From an uncultured Lachnospiraceae bacterium (GTDB taxonomy: Bacteria > Bacillota > Clostridia > Lachnospirales > Lachnospiraceae): 17,252 bases of DNA. How positions within the stretch are numbered: the first letter of the stretch is position 1; the number at the start of each line of letters is the position of its first letter. A program made the translations under genes and the position numbers. Of this stretch, positions 12,910-17,252 are shown piece after piece. The notes under the pieces are model-generated. The model was not told the DNA's origin. It saw only the letters and a program-made list of their open reading frames with translations, and did not search any database. The stretch covers positions 1 through 17,252 of the forward strand of contig CACZQT010000078.1 of assembly GCA_902783295.1 (NCBI GenBank). The letters are read 5' to 3'.

Positions 12910-14460
12910 ATGGAAACCTTATCCCTGATGGGCGCCGGTTTTCTGAACGCCCTGACTCCCATTAACCTTCTGATGATGGCCGGCGGCGTAGCCATGGGTA
13001 TTGTCATCGGCTGTATGCCGGGCCTTTCCGCGGCTATGGGCGTAGCGCTGATGCTGCCCATGACATTCACCATGAAACCGGAAACCGGCCTGATTGTTCT
13101 GGGCGCCATCTATTGCGGTGCCATCTTCGGAGGTTCGATTTCTGCGATCCTGATTCACACGCCCGGCACGCCGGCATCTGCGGCAACCGCCATTGAAGGC
13201 TATCAGATGACGCTGCGCGGTCAGGCGGGTAAAGCGCTGTTCACTGCCTGCTACGCTTCCTTCTGGGGAGGCCTGCTGAGCTGTATATCGCTGTATTTCT
13301 TCTCTCCCCTGCTGGCCAAACTGACGCTGAAGTTCATGTCGGCGGAGTATTTCTGGCTTTCCATCTTCGGGCTGACGATTATCGCGGGGGTAGCCGGCAA
13401 ATCCATTGTGAAAGGCCTGATTTCCGGGGCCTTCGGCCTGCTGATCTCCACCATCGGCCTGGACCCGATTACCGGCGTCAAGCGTTTCATGTTCGGGCAG
13501 GCATACTTCGCAGAAGGCATCAATACCACCTGCGCCCTGATCGGCCTGTTCTCCATGTCCCAGGTCTTTATCCTGGCTGAAAAAGCGATTAAGGAACGGG
13601 CGAAGGCCACCAAATTCAGCGACAAGATGAGTCTGACCCGGGAAGAACGGCGGATCATCCGGCCCACCATCTTCCGGTCCTGGATCATCGGAAACCTGAT
13701 CGGCATCCTTCCCGGAGCCGGTGCCTCCATCGCCTGCTTCCTGGGATACAACACCTCCCGGCAGTTTTCCAGGCACCGGGAACAGTTCGGACAGGGCTCC
13801 ATTGAAGGTGTGGCCGGTTCCGAAGCAGCCAACAACGCCGTTACCGGCGGTTCCCTGATTCCCACACTTACGCTGGGCATTCCCGGAGAAAGCGTAACAG
13901 CCGTTCTGATGGGCGGTCTGGTCATACAGGGTCTGACACCCGGGCCGGAACTTTTCGGAAAGTACGCGCCTATGACCTATACTTTCTTCGCCGGTTTCGT
14001 GCTGGTGCAGTTCTTCATGCTGGGCATTGGTCTGATCGGCTGCCGCGGTTTTGCCCAGATTTCCCGCCTTTCGGACGCCATTCTGATTCCCTGTGTGACA
14101 GTCCTCTGTTTTGTAGGCTCCTATGCCATCCATAAAAACATCCTGGATATCGTCGTCATGCTGGTGTTCGGCATCCTCGGCTACCTGATGCGCAAACTGG
14201 ACCTGAATACCGCTGCCGTCGTACTGGCTCTGATTCTGGGACCCATCGGTGAAAAAGGCCTGCGGAATGCCCTCCGGACTTCCAGAGGCAGCATCTCCGT
14301 CCTCTTTTCCTCCCCCGTGTGCTGGGTACTGATCTGCCTGTGCATCCTCGGAATCCTTTCGCCTCTCTTCATGGCCAGACTGGAGAAAAAGTCCATGGAA
14401 GATGCCGTCAGCGGCACGGCTGAAGATGTCGGGAAACTGACTGAGGAAGACAATGTCTGA
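12910..14460 (+). CDS. tctA: Tripartite tricarboxylate transporter large membrane subunit TctA
   Basis: 516-aa main translocating subunit, ten to twelve membrane helices, normal length. Signature blocks are GCMPGLSAAMGVALMLPMTF near residue 38 and FGGSISAILIHTPGTPASAA near residue 74; a second copy of the glycine/proline pattern in the other half (GILPGAGASIACFLGY, then LGIPGESVTAVLMGGL) reflects the internal duplication of the family. RBS AAAGGAGG, with the start 13 nt after tctB. The C-terminal 25 residues are hydrophilic and acidic. Secondary transport driven by an ion gradient is expected from the family; no ATPase is present. Confidence 0.95.
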   Translation: METLSLMGAGFLNALTPINLLMMAGGVAMGIVIGCMPGLSAAMGVALMLPMTFTMKPETGLIVLGAIYCGAIFGGSISAILIHTPGTPASAATAIEGYQMTLRGQAGKALFTACYASFWGGLLSCISLYFFSPLLAKLTLKFMSAEYFWLSIFGLTIIAGVAGKSIVKGLISGAFGLLISTIGLDPITGVKRFMFGQAYFAEGINTTCALIGLFSMSQVFILAEKAIKERAKATKFSDKMSLTREERRIIRPTIFRSWIIGNLIGILPGAGASIACFLGYNTSRQFSRHREQFGQGSIEGVAGSEAANNAVTGGSLIPTLTLGIPGESVTAVLMGGLVIQGLTPGPELFGKYAPMTYTFFAGFVLVQFFMLGIGLIGCRGFAQISRLSDAILIPCVTVLCFVGSYAIHKNILDIVVMLVFGILGYLMRKLDLNTAAVVLALILGPIGEKGLRNALRTSRGSISVLFSSPVCWVLICLCILGILSPLFMARLEKKSMEDAVSGTAEDVGKLTEEDNV

Positions 14461-14523
14461 TGTCACACCGCCTGGATTGGGATGCTCAGCTCACATCCAG
14501 GAATGCCATCTGAATTAAAAAAT

Positions 14524-14558
14524 AAAACAGGACGGAGTCTAGTCTCCGTTCTGTTTTT
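14524..14558 (+). terminator. Terminator of the tctCBA operon
   Basis: 14-bp stem (14524-14537 with 14544-14557, one G-U), loop TCTAGT, the plus RNA ending in UUUUU. It separates tctA from the peptidase gene. Confidence 0.82.
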
Positions 14559-14562
14559 ATGC

Positions 14563-14591
14563 TTGCTTCCCGGCGGGAGACGTGCTATGAT
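14563..14591 (+). promoter_or_regulatory. Sigma-A-like promoter (extended -10) of the M24 peptidase gene
   Basis: TTGCTT, 17 nt, TATGAT, with TG one base before the -10 box. It starts 5 nt after the tct terminator's T run, so the peptidase is an independent unit with a leader of about 78 nt. Confidence 0.65.
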
Positions 14592-14675
14592 GAGTGACGT
14601 TAGACTTAACAAACCTTTTGCTTCCGGCGAAAGGACTGTTCTGCTTCAGGCAGTATATGTAAGGAAAGAAGAACC

Positions 14676-16472
14676 ATGAACCAACCTTTAGAAGCTCTCC
14701 GCGCCTTGATGGCCGAACGTCAGATCGATGCTTATCTGGTCGCCGCGTGTGATTATCACCAGTCGGAATATACCTGTTCTCATTTCTGGGCCACACGCTT
14801 CCTCTCCGGCTTTACCGGGGAAAACTGTACACTGGTCATCACAGCGGACGATGCCCGTCTGTGGACAGACGGCCGTTTTTTCGTGCAGGCAGAAGCACAG
14901 ATGGAGGAAAGTTTTACCCTGATGCGCATGGGTGATAAGGGTGTGCCGACCGTCACAGAATATCTGCAGAAGACCCTTCCGGCCGGCGGCTGCCTGGGGT
15001 TCGACGGACGCCTGATGAGCACCCGCGAAAAGAAGGATATAGAAGAAAAACTGGAAGCCGGCAAGATCCGCTTCGCCTGGGAGGAAGATCTGGTGGGTAT
15101 GGTCTGGCCGGACCGTCCGGACATTCAGCCTGCTCCGGTTTTTGAACTGGAACTTCGTTACGCCGGTGAAACTGCGGAAAGCAAGCTCGCCCGGCTTCGT
15201 GAAAAAATGGCGGAGAAAAAAGCGGATGCTCACATCCTCACTACCCTGGAGGATATCGCCTGGCTGTTTAATCTGCGCGGCGGAGATATCCCCTGCACCC
15301 CGGTCTTCTATTCTTACGTGCTGCTCACCCGGGAAAAGGCGGATCTTTTCGCTTTTCCGGAAGCCTTCCCGGAGGAAATCCGGAAGATGCTTGCCGGCTG
15401 CGGCGTCAGCCTGCATCCGTACACGGATGTTTTCGAAGCTGTGGCCGGGCTCCCGGAGGGTTCACGTGTCCTGCTGGATGAGGGCAAAGTCAGTGTTTTC
15501 ATGGAAAAATGCCTGCCGGCCAACTGCGAAGTGATCGACAGCCACAATCCCACCTGGGCCATGAAAGCCGTAAAGAATGAAACTGAACAGGCCTGCTGGA
15601 TTTCTTCTCATATCCGGGACGGAGTCATCATGGTGCGGTTCATGAAATGGCTGAAGGAGCATGTCGGGAAAGAGGATATTACCGAAATGTCCGCCAGCGA
15701 CGTACTGGATGGGATGCGTCTGAACGCCCCTCTGAGCAAAGGGCTTTCCTTCGGAACCATTTCCGCGTATGGACCCAATGCAGCCATGATGCACTATACC
15801 TCCACTCCGGAAACCAACGTTCCCCTGAAACCGGAAGGTTTCTATCTGGTGGATTCCGGCGGCCATTATCTGGACGGCACCACGGATATCACCCGTACCT
15901 TCGTGCTGGGTCCGATCACTCAGGAGATGAAGCTGCACTTCACGGCAGTAGCCCGCGGCATGCTGAATCTGGCGAATGCAAAGTTCCTGTACGGCTGCTC
16001 CGGGCAGAGCCTGGATTACCTGGCCCGCATGCCTATGTGGGAAATGGGAATCAATTACCGCTGCGGCACCGGCCACGGCGTCGGCTTCCTGCTTTCCGTC
16101 CATGAAGGCCCTCAGGGCTTCTACTTCATGAACCGTTTCCGTGCTTCCACAGGCACAGCTCTGGAGCCCGGAATGATCATCACAGATGAGCCCGGCATTT
16201 ACATTGACTATCACTACGGCATCCGCACGGAAAATGAGCTGATGTGCGTAAAAGATGAAGAGAATGAATACGGACAGTTTCTGCGTTTCCGTCATGTCAC
16301 CTACTGCCCGATCGACCTGGACGGCATCGACACACAGTATATGTCCGAAAAAGAAGTAAAATGGCTGAATGAATACCATGCCATGGTATATGAGACTCTG
16401 GCAAAGCATCTGACAGAAGAAGAAGCAGCCTGGCTGAAGGAAGCCACACGGCCGGTAACAAAAGCAGGCTGA
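14676..16472 (+). CDS. M24-family aminopeptidase P (Xaa-Pro aminopeptidase), long form
   Basis: 598-aa cytoplasmic metallopeptidase that removes the N-terminal residue from peptides with proline in position 2. Domain order is that of the three-domain (about 600-aa) form: creatinase-like N-domain (about 5-140), second creatinase-like domain (about 165-300), pita-bread M24 catalytic domain (about 310-525), and a short C-terminal M24 tail (535-598). All five metal ligands are visible: Asp393 (LVDSGG), Asp404 (TTDITRTF), His467 (GTGHGVGF), Glu505 (TDEPGIYI) and Glu519 (GIRTENEL). No signal peptide. The start ATG has a modest AAGGAAAG site. The stop codon lies inside the second copy of a 35-bp tandem repeat. 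Confidence 0.95.
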   Translation: MNQPLEALRALMAERQIDAYLVAACDYHQSEYTCSHFWATRFLSGFTGENCTLVITADDARLWTDGRFFVQAEAQMEESFTLMRMGDKGVPTVTEYLQKTLPAGGCLGFDGRLMSTREKKDIEEKLEAGKIRFAWEEDLVGMVWPDRPDIQPAPVFELELRYAGETAESKLARLREKMAEKKADAHILTTLEDIAWLFNLRGGDIPCTPVFYSYVLLTREKADLFAFPEAFPEEIRKMLAGCGVSLHPYTDVFEAVAGLPEGSRVLLDEGKVSVFMEKCLPANCEVIDSHNPTWAMKAVKNETEQACWISSHIRDGVIMVRFMKWLKEHVGKEDITEMSASDVLDGMRLNAPLSKGLSFGTISAYGPNAAMMHYTSTPETNVPLKPEGFYLVDSGGHYLDGTTDITRTFVLGPITQEMKLHFTAVARGMLNLANAKFLYGCSGQSLDYLARMPMWEMGINYRCGTGHGVGFLLSVHEGPQGFYFMNRFRASTGTALEPGMIITDEPGIYIDYHYGIRTENELMCVKDEENEYGQFLRFRHVTYCPIDLDGIDTQYMSEKEVKWLNEYHAMVYETLAKHLTEEEAAWLKEATRPVTKAG

Positions 16473-16536
16473 AGAAAGCCGCACGACCGGTAACAAAAGC
16501 AGGCTGAAGAAAGCCGCACGGCCGGTAACAAAAGCA
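16432..16536 (+). repeat. Three tandem copies of a 35-bp unit at the 3' end of the peptidase gene
   Basis: Units 16432-16466, 16467-16501 and 16502-16536. Units 2 and 3 differ from each other at one base; unit 1 differs at a few. The unit contains CACGGCCGGTAACAAAAGCA. Unit 1 is coding; unit 2 supplies the TGA stop. A 9-bp tandem duplication of TTCTGGAAC follows at 16569-16586. Confidence 0.9.
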
Positions 16537-16778
16537 GGACGAGGTGAAGCATCAGAGTCCTCAGAATATTCTGGAACTTCTGGAACTTCAAAATCGTCAG
16601 ATGATCAGATCAAAATAAGAGAAACAAAAGGAGAGGATCTTCTGCCCGCATTCCGGACTGAAGATCCTCTCCCTTTGTTCTTCTGCTGTTTCAGGAATCA
16701 TTCACCTTCCCTGCCATTCTAATCTGCCGTGCAGAGCGGCTCGAAGGCGGGGCTATAAGACACCTTTTCATCGCGTAC
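16473..16778. other. 306-bp convergent intergenic region
   Basis: Contains the remaining tandem repeat units, the 9-bp duplication, and a strong convergent terminator. From about 16680 to 16778 I see nothing else. Confidence 0.6.
16623..16679. terminator. Convergent terminator between peptidase and GtrA-like gene
   Basis: 20-position stem (16623-16642 with 16660-16679) with one mismatch and a 17-nt loop. The inner 13 bp GGAGAGGATCTTC is perfect. Both strands have A/T-rich flanks. Confidence 0.75.
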
Positions 16779-17237
16779 TTACTTTTTCCGGAACACGAGA
16801 CACTTGCTGATGATGTAATTTCCCACCAGCACCAGTACCTGAGCGATAATCTTCACAGCCATGTCGTTTCCGCCCAGCCACTTAATGCCCACCAGGAGAA
16901 CGGCCTCTTCCATCAGCAGGGTTGCCACTCTTCCTCCGAAAAAGCCTGCCATCTGGGCAAGGCGTTCCCGGAATGTGGCCGGCCTGGCATCGAACACCCA
17001 GATACTGTTTGTGATATAAGCGAACAGCACCGCCAGAATCCAGGAAAAAACATTGGATATCAGGGGATCGATCCCTGTGCGGCAGAACAGCCAGTAGCTT
17101 CCGATGCTGACTGCAGTTGTAAGCACCCCGAAAAACAGGTACAGCAGGATCTCTTTATATCTGATATACAGCGGTTCAAAAAGCCGCAGGCCGGGCAGAG
17201 CCATGATACGGTCAAAAATATCCTTTTTCTTTTCCAT
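16779..17237 (-). CDS. GtrA-like four-TM membrane protein
   Basis: 152-aa integral membrane protein with four helices (about residues 28-50, 58-82, 96-116, 123-143), the typical GtrA/DPMS size. Features of the family are the first helix preceded by a basic/aromatic stretch (LYIRYKEILLYLFFGVLTTA), the short motif FAYITNSIWVF at the end of helix 2, and the basic C-terminus SKCLVFRKK. GtrA proteins are thought to flip or help move polyprenyl-linked sugars for surface polysaccharide or teichoic-acid glycosylation. Start ATG 17235-17237 has AGAGGAT upstream; any partner glycosyltransferase would be beyond the right edge. Confidence 0.88.
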   Translation of the reverse strand: MEKKKDIFDRIMALPGLRLFEPLYIRYKEILLYLFFGVLTTAVSIGSYWLFCRTGIDPLISNVFSWILAVLFAYITNSIWVFDARPATFRERLAQMAGFFGGRVATLLMEEAVLLVGIKWLGGNDMAVKIIAQVLVLVGNYIISKCLVFRKK

Positions 17238-17252
17238 ACGATCCTCTGTTTC

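Noticed and set aside
12919..14466. 515-codon open frame antisense to tctA
   Set aside because: It mirrors tctA almost exactly, has no RBS, and its translation is His/Gln/Gly-rich with no family pattern. It arises from the codon bias of the real gene.
15462..16496. 344-codon open frame antisense to the M24 peptidase
   Set aside because: It overlaps the catalytic domain on the other strand, with no RBS and no motif.
16432..16536. Short tandem repeats considered as a CRISPR array
   Set aside because: Units are contiguous without spacers, and the first is coding.

Overview
The window (about 53% GC by eye) looks like chromosomal DNA from an anaerobic clostridial-type Firmicute of gut or rumen habit. 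The evidence is a class B sortase, an AGCS amino-acid symporter, AGGAGG-type ribosome binding sites, TTG and GTG starts, and a secreted BD-FAE-like esterase. The taxon is inferred from gene content only. I see no transposase, phage gene, CRISPR array, rRNA or tRNA.

Layout. (1) 1-2182, minus strand: iron-complex (siderophore/haem/corrinoid-type) ABC uptake operon, with a substrate-binding protein followed by a FecCD permease that runs off the left edge. (2) 2340-2957, minus: PsiE-like membrane protein. (3) 3436-4050, plus: unrecognised 204-aa protein behind a good promoter. (4) 4051-4674: a stretch without a convincing gene, rich in hairpins and ending in two strong inverted repeats. (5) 4675-8005, minus: AGCS symporter with a long structured leader, YcxB-like two-TM protein, Nudix hydrolase. 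(6) 8402-9427, plus: secreted alpha/beta-hydrolase esterase with its own promoter and terminator. (7) 9618-11051, minus: sortase B with a long low-complexity linker, preceded by an 82-aa unknown. (8) 11316-14460, plus: complete tripartite tricarboxylate transporter tctC-tctB-tctA. (9) 14676-16472, plus: long-form M24 aminopeptidase P under its own promoter. (10) 16779-17237, minus: GtrA-like membrane protein.

The genes are mostly nutrient uptake (iron complex, amino acid/Na+, carboxylate) plus peptide and polysaccharide processing, arranged as short, mostly divergent or convergent units. Gene-to-gene boundaries are clear: seven good sigma-A-like promoters and five good intrinsic terminators can be read directly.

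The most notable non-coding signals are: a perfect 27-bp inverted repeat between tctC and tctB with degenerate relatives at about 3.14 kb and 4.06 kb (a REP-like family); a terminator-like hairpin with eight Us directly in front of the ribosome binding site of the iron-complex operon; a three-copy 35-bp tandem repeat that supplies the stop codon of the aminopeptidase; and a structured AGCS leader with partial resemblance to a glycine riboswitch. I found no clearly novel multi-gene system. The coding content is largely recognisable families.
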